NCBI GenBank assembly: GCA_044869805.1 | Contig: JBIOXV010000129.1 | Span: forward strand, 1 to 64,000 | Source: CAWDVR01 sp044869805 | GTDB lineage: Bacteria > Acidobacteriota > Thermoanaerobaculia > Multivoradales > SZUA-115 | Length of the DNA: 64,000 bases | Reading direction: 5' to 3' | Part shown: positions 17,169-25,586 of the stretch, in pieces | Numbering within the stretch: position 1 is the stretch's first letter | How the letters are laid out: each line of letters starts with the position of its first letter | Made by a program: the position numbers and the translations under genes | Notes under the pieces: model-generated | Database searches by the model: none | Seen by the model: the letters and a program-made list of their open reading frames with translations, nothing else | Told to the model about the DNA's origin: nothing

Positions 17169-18538
17169 GGGGCATCTCCTTCGGTGGGCGCGGCGGCGTC
17201 TGCGGGCGAGAAAGACGATTTCAGGGCTCCCGTGAGGTACCAGGCGCGGAGCTCGGCGATCTTGGCGTCGATGTCGGCGGTCACGGCGATGCGGCGCGCG
17301 CCGGCGAGCGACAGCTCGGCGGCCTCGAGGTCGAGGGAGGTCGACTCCTGGGCGCGGTAGAGCTCGAAAGCCTGCGAGTGCTCGACCTGGGCGGTCTCCA
17401 GCTCCTCTTGCGCCAGCTCCCGCACCTTGCGGGCGGTGGCGACGTCGAGCAGCGCCGCGTGCACTTCCTCGCGCACCCGGCGCCGCAAGTCCTCGAGCTC
17501 GAGGCGCGCCAGGCGCTCTTTGCTCTTGGCCTCGTCGACCTCCGCCCTGACCTCGCCGGCGGTGAACAGCGGCACCTGCAGGTTGAGGCTGATCGAGGCG
17601 TTGTCCGAGGACGGGAAGTCGCTCTTCTGCTGCGTCCAGCCGCCGTCGGCGTAGAGCACCGGCAGCGCGGCGCCCTTCTGCTTCTTGACCTCGAGCGCGG
17701 CGATCTCGACCTCCAGCTCGGCGTCGGCGAGGGCGGGAAACTCGGCCGCGGCCTGCGCCACGAGCGTCGCCTCGTCCGGCATCGGCGGCAGGAAGTCGCC
17801 CGGCGGCACGACCTCGAGGTCGCCCTCCAGGGCGAGCGCCACGCGCAGCCGGCCCTCGGCCTTGTCGCGCTCGCCCAGGGCGGCGGCGAGCAGCCGCTCG
17901 GCGGCCTTGATCGCCGCCTCGGCGCGCAGCACGTCGACCTGGGTCACTTCGCCAACCTCGTAGAAGGCCCGCGCCTGCTCGATCCGCCGCCGCGCCAGGT
18001 CCACGTTGCGCTGCTCGACCTCGACTAAGGCCTGGCTCTCGACCGCGTCCAGGAAGTCGCTGCCGACCGCGATCAGCACCTGGTTCTCGGAGTCGGCGAG
18101 CGAGGAGTCGGCCTGCTCCACCTCGAGCTTCGACTGCGCGTAGGCGCGCCACTCGCGGGCCCCGGCGTAGATCGGCTGCCGGAAGCCGACGGTGGCGCTC
18201 CAGTCGGTCTTGGGCAGGATGACGCGGCGGTCCGCGCCGCTGCCGAAGCCGGCCTCTTCCTGGTTCAGGGTGTAGGCGCCGGTCAGGGTGACGCGCGGGA
18301 AGATGAACGAGCGGTAGTAGCGCACGCGGTCGACCGCGCGCTGACGCTCGATGCGCGAGCTCTCGACGTCGGCGTTGGCCGCCAGCGCACGCGAGAAAGC
18401 CTCCTGCAAGGTCAGCCGGGTCGCGGGCGTCTGCGCCTGGGCGCCGTAGGCGATGGCGAGCGCGCCGGCGGCGGCCCACAGCAAGCGCTTCGCCCGGCCG
18501 CCCGGCAGGCCGGCGAGCGGCCTCGTAAAGGCGCTCAC
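17165..18538 (-). CDS. TolC-family outer membrane efflux protein
   Basis: 457 residues from a GTG that overlaps the TetR stop codon (GTGA). The open frame reaches 18589, but that would run inside the TetR gene. A signal peptide is present (about 1-35, ending YGAQAQ). Two repeats of the long helical OEP domain follow: LTLQEAFSRALAAN at about residue 40 and the second half from about 250. QVPLFTAGEVRAEV is the standard strand motif for insertion into the outer membrane. It supplies the exit duct for the adaptor/permease encoded next. Confidence 0.92.
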   Translation of the reverse strand: MSAFTRPLAGLPGGRAKRLLWAAAGALAIAYGAQAQTPATRLTLQEAFSRALAANADVESSRIERQRAVDRVRYYRSFIFPRVTLTGAYTLNQEEAGFGSGADRRVILPKTDWSATVGFRQPIYAGAREWRAYAQSKLEVEQADSSLADSENQVLIAVGSDFLDAVESQALVEVEQRNVDLARRRIEQARAFYEVGEVTQVDVLRAEAAIKAAERLLAAALGERDKAEGRLRVALALEGDLEVVPPGDFLPPMPDEATLVAQAAAEFPALADAELEVEIAALEVKKQKGAALPVLYADGGWTQQKSDFPSSDNASISLNLQVPLFTAGEVRAEVDEAKSKERLARLELEDLRRRVREEVHAALLDVATARKVRELAQEELETAQVEHSQAFELYRAQESTSLDLEAAELSLAGARRIAVTADIDAKIAELRAWYLTGALKSSFSPADAAAPTEGDAP

Positions 18539-19143
18539 GAGCGTTCTCCGTGATGAGCAAAGCCATCGAGCAGCAGGGTCGAGAGCCACGCCGCGTCCTC
18601 CTCCACCGGCGGCTGCTGCTCCTCGTGCGAGCGCTGCATCAGCAGGGCATGGATCGCCTCGGCGAGCACCAGCGCGATGCGTTGGGGATCGCCGGGGCCG
18701 ACCTCCTGGCGGGCTTGCGCGGCGGCGAGCCAGTGCGTCAGGTCCCGCAGGTAGCGCTGGTAGAGGGGATGGCGGTGCCGCTCCTCGCAGTCGCGGGTGT
18801 GCTCGACCACCACGTGGTAGAGGCGGAAGAAGTCGCGCTGCGTATCGAAGAACTGCAGCGTGCGGCGGACCAGGGACTCGAACTGCGGCCGGAACGCGCC
18901 GGCCTCGCCGAAGGTGGACTCGATCTCGCCCACCAGGCCGCCGAGGGCGTGCTCGGCCGTCTTCTCGAGCAGGTCCTCGCGGTTCTTGAAGTAGAGATAG
19001 ATCGTGCCCTTGGCGATTCCGGCAGCCTCGGCGATGGCCTCCATGGTGGCGCCTTCGACCCCCTTCTCGGCCACCACCCGGCCGGCCGCCTCGCGGATGG
19101 CCTGGATGCGGAACTCCTGGAGGACTTCGTCCTTGGTCTTCAT
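18535..19143 (-). CDS. TetR/AcrR family repressor of the efflux operon
   Basis: 202 residues. The N-terminal helix-turn-helix is at about 33-55 (TMEAIAEAAGIAKGTIYLYF), followed by NREDLLEKT, a textbook TetR DNA-binding domain. The C-terminal ligand-binding domain is variable. It is the first gene of the operon it presumably controls. A perfect 7-4-7 palindrome overlaps the -10 region of its promoter (see 19234-19251), so it is likely autoregulated and derepressed by a pump substrate. Confidence 0.92.
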   Translation of the reverse strand: MKTKDEVLQEFRIQAIREAAGRVVAEKGVEGATMEAIAEAAGIAKGTIYLYFKNREDLLEKTAEHALGGLVGEIESTFGEAGAFRPQFESLVRRTLQFFDTQRDFFRLYHVVVEHTRDCEERHRHPLYQRYLRDLTHWLAAAQARQEVGPGDPQRIALVLAEAIHALLMQRSHEEQQPPVEEDAAWLSTLLLDGFAHHGERS

Positions 19144-19158
19144 GCGGCTCTCGTCCTG

Positions 19159-19201
19159 GCTGTGTCGATGAGTGCTGTATCGATGGGTGCTGTATCGATG
19201 A
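19159..19201 (-). repeat. 15-base tandem repeats in the tetR leader
   Basis: Units GTGCTGTATCGATGR occur exactly at 19172-19186 and 19187-19201, with a degenerate copy at 19159-19171 and a partial ATCGATGA at 19204-19211. They lie between the promoter/operator and the tetR start codon, in the transcribed leader. Confidence 0.75.
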
Positions 19202-19233
19202 ATATCGATGAGATGACTGACTGGGCGTTCAGT

Positions 19234-19278
19234 TGACTGAACCGTCAGTCATTATCCATGGGCGAGGGTGGTTGTCAA
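19234..19278 (-). promoter_or_regulatory. Promoter and TetR operator of the efflux operon
   Basis: On the minus strand a perfect TTGACA (19278-19273), a 16-base spacer and GATAAT (19256-19251) form a strong housekeeping promoter. TGACTGA-N4-TCAGTCA (19234-19251), a perfect palindrome, touches the -10 box. Further related half-sites (TGACTGA at 19214-19220 and TCAGTTGA at 19229-19236) extend the operator downstream. A TetR dimer here would block RNA polymerase directly. Confidence 0.85.
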
Positions 19279-19384
19279 CCCCTGAAGGGCCGGGACGTTG
19301 AACCGACGCCTGGGAATCGATACCCTCTCGCCGGCCTGGGGCCGGCCCTTTCCACCGGCCACGGCGAGCCTGGAGGAATCACTC

Positions 19385-20029
19385 ATGAAGCAGTACGTCG
19401 TTGTTGGCCTCGTTCTTACCGCCACCGGGCTCGCGGCCGCAGCGTGCGGAGGCAGAGACGAGAAGACCCCAGCCGCTCCACCGGGCGCCGCGGCGCCGCC
19501 GGCGGCCGCTTCGGGCAGCGCCCCCGAGCCGCTCTCCGCGCACGGCGGTGGGCAGCCGGCCCCGCTCGGGGTGGCGGACCGCGCCTCGGCCGGGTTGGTC
19601 TACACCCTGCCGGCCGGCTGGCTGGAGCAGCCGGTCAGCTCGAGCATGCGCATCGCCCAGGGCGAGATCCCGGGCCCCGGCGGCGCGGCCGAGTTCGCGG
19701 TGTTCTTCTTCGGGCCCGGCCAGGGCGGCGGCGTGGAGTCCAACCTCGAGCGCTGGGCCGGCCAGGTGGAGGCCACGGGAGCGCCGCAGCGGGAGACTTT
19801 CGAAGCCAACGGCCTCACCGTGACCTGGATCGACGTCTCCGGCACCCTGAAGCCCTCCGGCATGGGCATGGGCCCGGCCTCGCCGCAGCCGGGCGGGCGC
19901 CTGTTCGGTGCCGTGGTGGAGGGCCCGGGCGGGCCCTGGTTCTTCAAGGTGATGGGCCCGGACGCCACCCTCGGCGCCGAGCGGGAGAAGTTCGCGGGGA
20001 TGCTGCGCGGCGTGAGGCTGCGGGGCTAG
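19385..20029 (+). CDS. Putative lipoprotein of unknown function
   Basis: 214 residues. The start is the ATG six bases after GGAGGAATC. A hydrophobic signal (VVVGLVLTATGLAAAAC, Cys 21) resembles a lipoprotein signal, although the -3 position is alanine rather than leucine. A Pro/Ala-rich linker follows (about 25-60). A globular domain (about 65-210) then contains YTLPAGWLEQPVSSSMRIAQ and a final KVMGPDATLGAEREKFAGML. I do not recognise the family. It stands alone, divergent from the efflux operon and convergent with the CPxCG gene. Confidence 0.7.
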   Translation: MKQYVVVGLVLTATGLAAAACGGRDEKTPAAPPGAAAPPAAASGSAPEPLSAHGGGQPAPLGVADRASAGLVYTLPAGWLEQPVSSSMRIAQGEIPGPGGAAEFAVFFFGPGQGGGVESNLERWAGQVEATGAPQRETFEANGLTVTWIDVSGTLKPSGMGMGPASPQPGGRLFGAVVEGPGGPWFFKVMGPDATLGAEREKFAGMLRGVRLRG

Positions 20030-20054
20030 CGGCGGCCAGACGGGCGGGCGCCGT

Positions 20055-20234
20055 CTACTGCGCCCGCTCCACCCGTATCTCGGGGTCGCCGTCGCGATCC
20101 CGGCGCACGGTCACTTGCCAGGGGTTGCAGCAGACCTCGCAGTCCTGCACGAAGGAGCCCGCTTCGCCGGGCTCGAGCACGATCTCCACCGCCTCGCCGC
20201 AGTAGGGGCAGACCACTTCGACCGGCTCGAGCAT
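20055..20234 (-). CDS. CPxCG-motif cysteine-rich mini-protein
   Basis: 59 residues, starting ATG-CTC-GAG at 20234. Residues 9-12 are CPYC, followed by G, and CEVCC lies in the second half, so two CxxC knuckles can bind zinc. The start MLEPVEVVCPYCGE and the end DGDPEIRVE fit the small CPxCG-motif family, whose function is not established. It lies 15 bases downstream of the PIN-helicase gene on the same strand and is probably co-transcribed with it. Confidence 0.85.
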   Translation of the reverse strand: MLEPVEVVCPYCGEAVEIVLEPGEAGSFVQDCEVCCNPWQVTVRRDRDGDPEIRVERAQ

Positions 20235-20249
20235 GGGGGCTCGCCGGCG

Positions 20250-22199
20250 CTAGACGCGCCGGCGCATGGGCAGCCGGTGGCGGCCTCGCGGGCGGATCTT
20301 CATCTCCTCCCAGGGCTCGACGCCGGGCAGCGTGCAGCGCGGGACCTCTTTGCCCAGCGCCTCTTCGATATCCCGGATCATCATCTTGTCCTGCCAGGTG
20401 GCGATCGAGGACACCGTGCCCAGCAGCTTGCCGCGCGCGGTGCGGCCGGCGCGGTGGATGTAGTCCTCGACCGTCTCGGGCAGGTCGAAGTTGATGATGT
20501 GTTGGATGCGCGGGATGTCGAGGCCGCGGGCGGCGATGTCGGTGGCCACCAGGATGCGGTGCTCGCCCTCGCGGAAGCCTTGCAGCGCGTCGGTGCGCTG
20601 GCCCTGCGATAGGTCGGAGTGGATGCGCTCCACCGGGTGGCCCTCGTTGCCGAGCACCCGGCACAGCCACTCGGCATCCACCTTGCGGCGGATGAAGACC
20701 AGCGTCGAGCCCAGCTCCTGGTGCAGCAGGGCGAGCAGGCAGGCTTTCTTGTCGTCGGCTCCGACCAGGTAGAGGCGGTGGGTGATGCCCTCCGCGGCCC
20801 TGCCCTCGGGCAGGATGTCGACCCGTACCGGCTCGGCCATCAGCCGGCGGGCCAGGCGTTCGATCGCCTCCGGCATGGTGGCCGAGAACATCATCGTCCG
20901 CCGCTTGGGCGGCAGGAACTCGAGCACTTCCTGGATCTGCGGCATGAAGCCCAGGTCCAGCATGTGGTCGGCCTCGTCGAAGACCAGCTCCTGGAGGCGG
21001 TCGAGCTTGAGGTTGCGGCGTCGCAGGTGATCGAGCAGGCGCCCGGGGGTCGCCACCACCACGTCCGGCTCGCCGCGCAGGCCCTGGATCTGCGGCCCCA
21101 TGGCGACGCCTCCGATCAGGCACACGGTTTCGAGGTCGTGGTCCTGGCCGAAGACCTCGAGGAAGGCCTGGGTCTGGAGCGCTATCTCGCGGGTCGGCGA
21201 CAGGATCAGGCCGCGCACGCCGCGGCCGTGGGTGAGCCGCTCGGCGAGCGGCAGGCAGAAGGCCGCGGTCTTGCCCGAGCCGGTCTGCGCCAGGCCGATG
21301 ATGTCGTGGCCGGCCAAGGCGGGCGGGATCACCGCCGCCTGGATCGGCGTCGGGTGCGTGAAGCCGATGCGCTCGACCGACTTCAAGATCGGCTCCGAGA
21401 GCCCCAGCGAGCGGAAGTCCTGGTGGGTGGTCGCCACCGGGTGCTGCGGGATGGCGCGCATCACGCTGCGGATGTCGACCGGCTCAGCCGGAGGCTCCGC
21501 GTGCGCCGCCTCGGCGGGCCGCTCGGGCGCAGGCTCGCGAGGAGCAGGAGGCGCCAGGCGCAGCGGCGGCACGGCGCGCGGGAAGGCGGACGCGGGGCGC
21601 GGCTCGGGCTGCGGAGGAACGGTGATCTCCGGTTCGACGCTCGCAGGCTCCGCGACGGGCGCGCTCGGGGCGGTCGCGATGACCTGCGGCGATCGAGCCG
21701 GTTCCTCTGGCGGCGCCACGACCTGCTCCCGAGCCATGGTCGCGGCCGTGGGCCGTGGCTCCTCGGCCTTGATCGGCGCCGGCTCCGCGCTCGGCGGTGC
21801 CTCGCTCGGCGACCACGTCGCGAGCCCCGCCACCTGCAGCAGGTGGCGATCGAGCGTCACCAAGGTCAGGCCGAGCTCGATCGCGGTGGCGGCCAGCAAC
21901 CGGTCCACGGCGTCGCCGCCTGCGATCTCGAGCCGCTGGCTGCGGACCACGATCTCGGTGGTGAGCACCGCTTCCTTGAGCGGCAGGCGCCGGCGCGTGT
22001 TCTTGAGCCAGGTGCCGAGATCCGAGTCGAGCTTCACCCTGCCGCGCTCGGCCTGCGCCGAGAGCTCGAGCGCCGACACCGGCGACAGCCAGCAGCGGTC
22101 GCGCTGTTCATCGACGAGCTGTTTGAGCTGAGCGGGTAGCTGCGAGGGGTTGGTGAGGTAGCGGAACCAAACGCGAGTGTCGAGAAGATAGGAAGTCAT
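20250..22199 (-). CDS. Fused PIN-domain ribonuclease and DEAD-box RNA helicase
   Basis: 649 residues in one uninterrupted frame. Residues 1-130 are a VapC-type PIN domain with the acidic residues D7, E45, D99 and D117 at the family positions. Residues 131-255 are a Pro/Ala/Glu-rich linker. Residues 260-649 are a complete DEAD-box helicase: Q287 of the Q motif, AQTGSGKT (304-311), PTRE (335-338), DEAD (408-411), SAT (439-441) and a C-terminal HRAGRTAR. The helicase alone would be an RhlE/RhlB-like RNA helicase; the fused nuclease suggests RNA unwinding coupled to cleavage (inference). The adjacent VapC aligns with the fused PIN domain almost without gaps. Internal starts exist at M155 or M247, but the recognisable PIN domain argues that translation begins at 22199. 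Confidence 0.9.
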   Translation of the reverse strand: MTSYLLDTRVWFRYLTNPSQLPAQLKQLVDEQRDRCWLSPVSALELSAQAERGRVKLDSDLGTWLKNTRRRLPLKEAVLTTEIVVRSQRLEIAGGDAVDRLLAATAIELGLTLVTLDRHLLQVAGLATWSPSEAPPSAEPAPIKAEEPRPTAATMAREQVVAPPEEPARSPQVIATAPSAPVAEPASVEPEITVPPQPEPRPASAFPRAVPPLRLAPPAPREPAPERPAEAAHAEPPAEPVDIRSVMRAIPQHPVATTHQDFRSLGLSEPILKSVERIGFTHPTPIQAAVIPPALAGHDIIGLAQTGSGKTAAFCLPLAERLTHGRGVRGLILSPTREIALQTQAFLEVFGQDHDLETVCLIGGVAMGPQIQGLRGEPDVVVATPGRLLDHLRRRNLKLDRLQELVFDEADHMLDLGFMPQIQEVLEFLPPKRRTMMFSATMPEAIERLARRLMAEPVRVDILPEGRAAEGITHRLYLVGADDKKACLLALLHQELGSTLVFIRRKVDAEWLCRVLGNEGHPVERIHSDLSQGQRTDALQGFREGEHRILVATDIAARGLDIPRIQHIINFDLPETVEDYIHRAGRTARGKLLGTVSSIATWQDKMMIRDIEEALGKEVPRCTLPGVEPWEEMKIRPRGRHRLPMRRRV

Positions 22200-22215
22200 G
22201 CGGGCTCTCTAGGCC

Positions 22216-22255
22216 GAAGGACGACAGGTCCTTCGTGGCGGGCAACTTCGTTGCC
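22216..22255 (-). promoter_or_regulatory. Two adjacent small hairpins in the leader of the PIN-helicase gene
   Basis: GAAGGAC-N5-GTCCTTC (22216-22234, 7 bp) and GGCAAC-TTC-GTTGCC (22241-22255, 6 bp) are perfect stem-loops 17 and 42 bases before the start codon. They could mark the end of the vapBC transcript or a structured 5' leader. No antitoxin-like reading frame exists in this 172-base gap. Confidence 0.5.
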
Positions 22256-22371
22256 TGAAGTGGTGGGACTGAGGGAACGCTCGGAGCATCTGCGAGGAGG
22301 TGAGCGAGGGAGCCCTCGCGCGAATCGCCAGCGATGATACCACGGGGCGCGAACGGAGACCCTTCGATGGA

Positions 22372-22764
22372 TCAAGCCGACAACGTCGGCAGCCAGGCCG
22401 CCGAGGTGAGCTTCTCGTCGACCGTCACCAGAGTCAGTTCGAAGACCAGAGCGGTCGCTGCGAGGAAGTGGTCCGCGGGATCGCGGTGCGGCAAGTCCAG
22501 CTCGGTGCTCCGCAACGCGATCTCGAGATTGATCGGCGCTTCACGTAAGGGAAGGACCCGCTGCGCCGCGGTCAGCCAAGCCCGCATGTCGTCTATCTCG
22601 ACGCGCCTGCGCTCCGCCAGCAGCCCGAGCTCACGAATCGAGATCGGAGAGAGCCAGCAGCGATCGCTCTCGCCTTCGACCACTTCGCGCAGGCCCCGCG
22701 GCAATCGCGTCGAGCCCGACAGGTACCAGTACCAGACGTGGGTGTCGAGCAGAAAGCCGGTCAA
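22372..22764 (-). CDS. vapC: VapC-type PIN-domain toxin
   Basis: 130 residues from a TTG that overlaps the antitoxin stop (TTGA). PIN-fold features are LLDTHVW with D7, E45 in SIRELGLL, D98 in DPADHFLAATA and D116 in LVTVDEK, the four acidic ligands for Mg2+ in VapC ribonucleases. Typical VapC toxins cut tRNA or rRNA. The segment DRCWLSPIS (34-42) is matched almost exactly, at the same residue numbers, by the fused PIN-helicase encoded 172 bases downstream. The upstream frame extension to 23022 is the antisense-like alternative frame of the antitoxin and is not used. Confidence 0.9.
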   Translation of the reverse strand: MTGFLLDTHVWYWYLSGSTRLPRGLREVVEGESDRCWLSPISIRELGLLAERRRVEIDDMRAWLTAAQRVLPLREAPINLEIALRSTELDLPHRDPADHFLAATALVFELTLVTVDEKLTSAAWLPTLSA

Positions 22765-23000
22765 ATCAGGCTTTCCCAGTCCTCGGCGGGCAGCGGCTCG
22801 AGGATGTCCCCAACCTCTTTGGTCATCCCCGCCAGGGCTCCGAACGCGCTGTTTCTCGGGACGGCGGCCTTGGGCGGCGGTATCACCTGCGCGACTGGAA
22901 CGCCCCGCTTGGTCACCAGGACGGGCTGGCCCGTCCTCTGGACCCGCTCGAGCACTGCCAGGCAGGTGGCTTTGAACTTCGAGATGGCTAGCGATTCCAC
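22761..23000 (-). CDS. vapB: Phd/YefM-type antitoxin of the VapC toxin
   Basis: 79 residues from GTG. The N-terminal AISKFKATCLAVLERVQRTGQPVLVTKRGVPVAQVIP is the DNA-binding Phd/YefM fold. The remaining 40 residues (ending ILEPLPAEDWESLI) are the toxin-neutralising tail. The promoter lies so close that the GTG is expected at or next to the transcription start (leaderless). The TTGA overlap with vapC provides translational coupling. Autoregulation through the repeated TTGACCAT in its promoter is likely. Confidence 0.87.
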   Translation of the reverse strand: MESLAISKFKATCLAVLERVQRTGQPVLVTKRGVPVAQVIPPPKAAVPRNSAFGALAGMTKEVGDILEPLPAEDWESLI

Positions 23001-23006
23001 GGCAGG

Positions 23007-23035
23007 AACGTACCATGGTCAACGACTATGGTCAA
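23007..23035 (-). promoter_or_regulatory. Leaderless promoter of the vapBC operon
   Basis: On the minus strand TTGACC (23035-23030), a 17-base spacer and TACGTT (23012-23007) end 6 bases before the GTG start codon. TTGACCAT is repeated inside the spacer (23022-23015), giving two direct copies 13 bases apart that may serve as antitoxin-binding sites. Confidence 0.65.
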
Positions 23036-23066
23036 ATATACCGCCACAAACCGAGCGCCTGCCCCT

Positions 23067-24920
<1,854 letters not shown>

Positions 24921-25045
24921 GTTACGACCGTACCGCAAATCCCCCGACGCGGAAAGCTGCCTCGCCGCGCCGCGGACCGTGGGTGGCCGGAGGGTGCCCG
25001 AGAGCTGTGCCATACTTCCCCTTTCTTCGAAAGGCCCCAACGCCG

Positions 25046-25579
25046 ATGTCGATCCTCAAATTCCTGGGCCTCGGTCGCGACGCCGAGGCGGGCGGCGCGC
25101 CGGAAACCGAGACGGTGCGCAAGATCGTGCGCCAGCTCGACGCCCTGCCGCCGGAGCGGGCACGATATCTCGCCGCCTTCGCCTACCTGCTGTCGCGCGT
25201 CGCGCACGCCGATCTCGAGGTGAGCGACACGGAGACCCGCGCTATGGAGCGGCTGGTAGCCGAGGTCGGCGGGCTGCCCGAGGCGCAGGCGGTGCTGGTG
25301 GTCGAGATCGCCAAGAGCCAGAGCCGGCTCTTCGGCGGCACCGAGAATTTCCTCGTCACCCGCGAGTTCAAGGAGGTGGCGAGCCCCGAGGAGCGGCGGC
25401 GCCTGCTCTCCTGCCTGTTCGCGGTCTCGGCGGCGGACGACTCGGTGTCCGGCACCGAGGAGAACCAGGTGCGCCAGATCTCGAGCGAGCTCGGCTTCTC
25501 GCACAGCGAGTTCGTCGCCGCGCGCATGGAAGTGCGCGACAAGCGCGACGTGCTCAAGGGCCTGCCGTCGCGCGCCTGA
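25046..25579 (+). CDS. TerB-like (tellurite resistance TerB superfamily) protein
   Basis: 177 residues, all-helical. Two TerB-like repeats are visible: RYLAAFAYLLSRVAHADLEVSDTETRAMERL (about 40-72) and LLSCLFAVSAADDSVSGTEENQVRQIS (about 118-148). Both have the acidic loop ADxxVSxxE that binds divalent metal in this superfamily. These proteins occur with stress systems, but the cellular role of the stand-alone form is not established. AAAGG precedes the ATG. It is divergent from the ABC exporter. Confidence 0.82.
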   Translation: MSILKFLGLGRDAEAGGAPETETVRKIVRQLDALPPERARYLAAFAYLLSRVAHADLEVSDTETRAMERLVAEVGGLPEAQAVLVVEIAKSQSRLFGGTENFLVTREFKEVASPEERRRLLSCLFAVSAADDSVSGTEENQVRQISSELGFSHSEFVAARMEVRDKRDVLKGLPSRA

Positions 25580-25586
25580 GCGCCGC

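Noticed and set aside
20619..22139. 506-codon plus-strand frame opposite the PIN-helicase gene
   Set aside because: Arginine-rich shadow of a well-supported gene; no start context and no domain.
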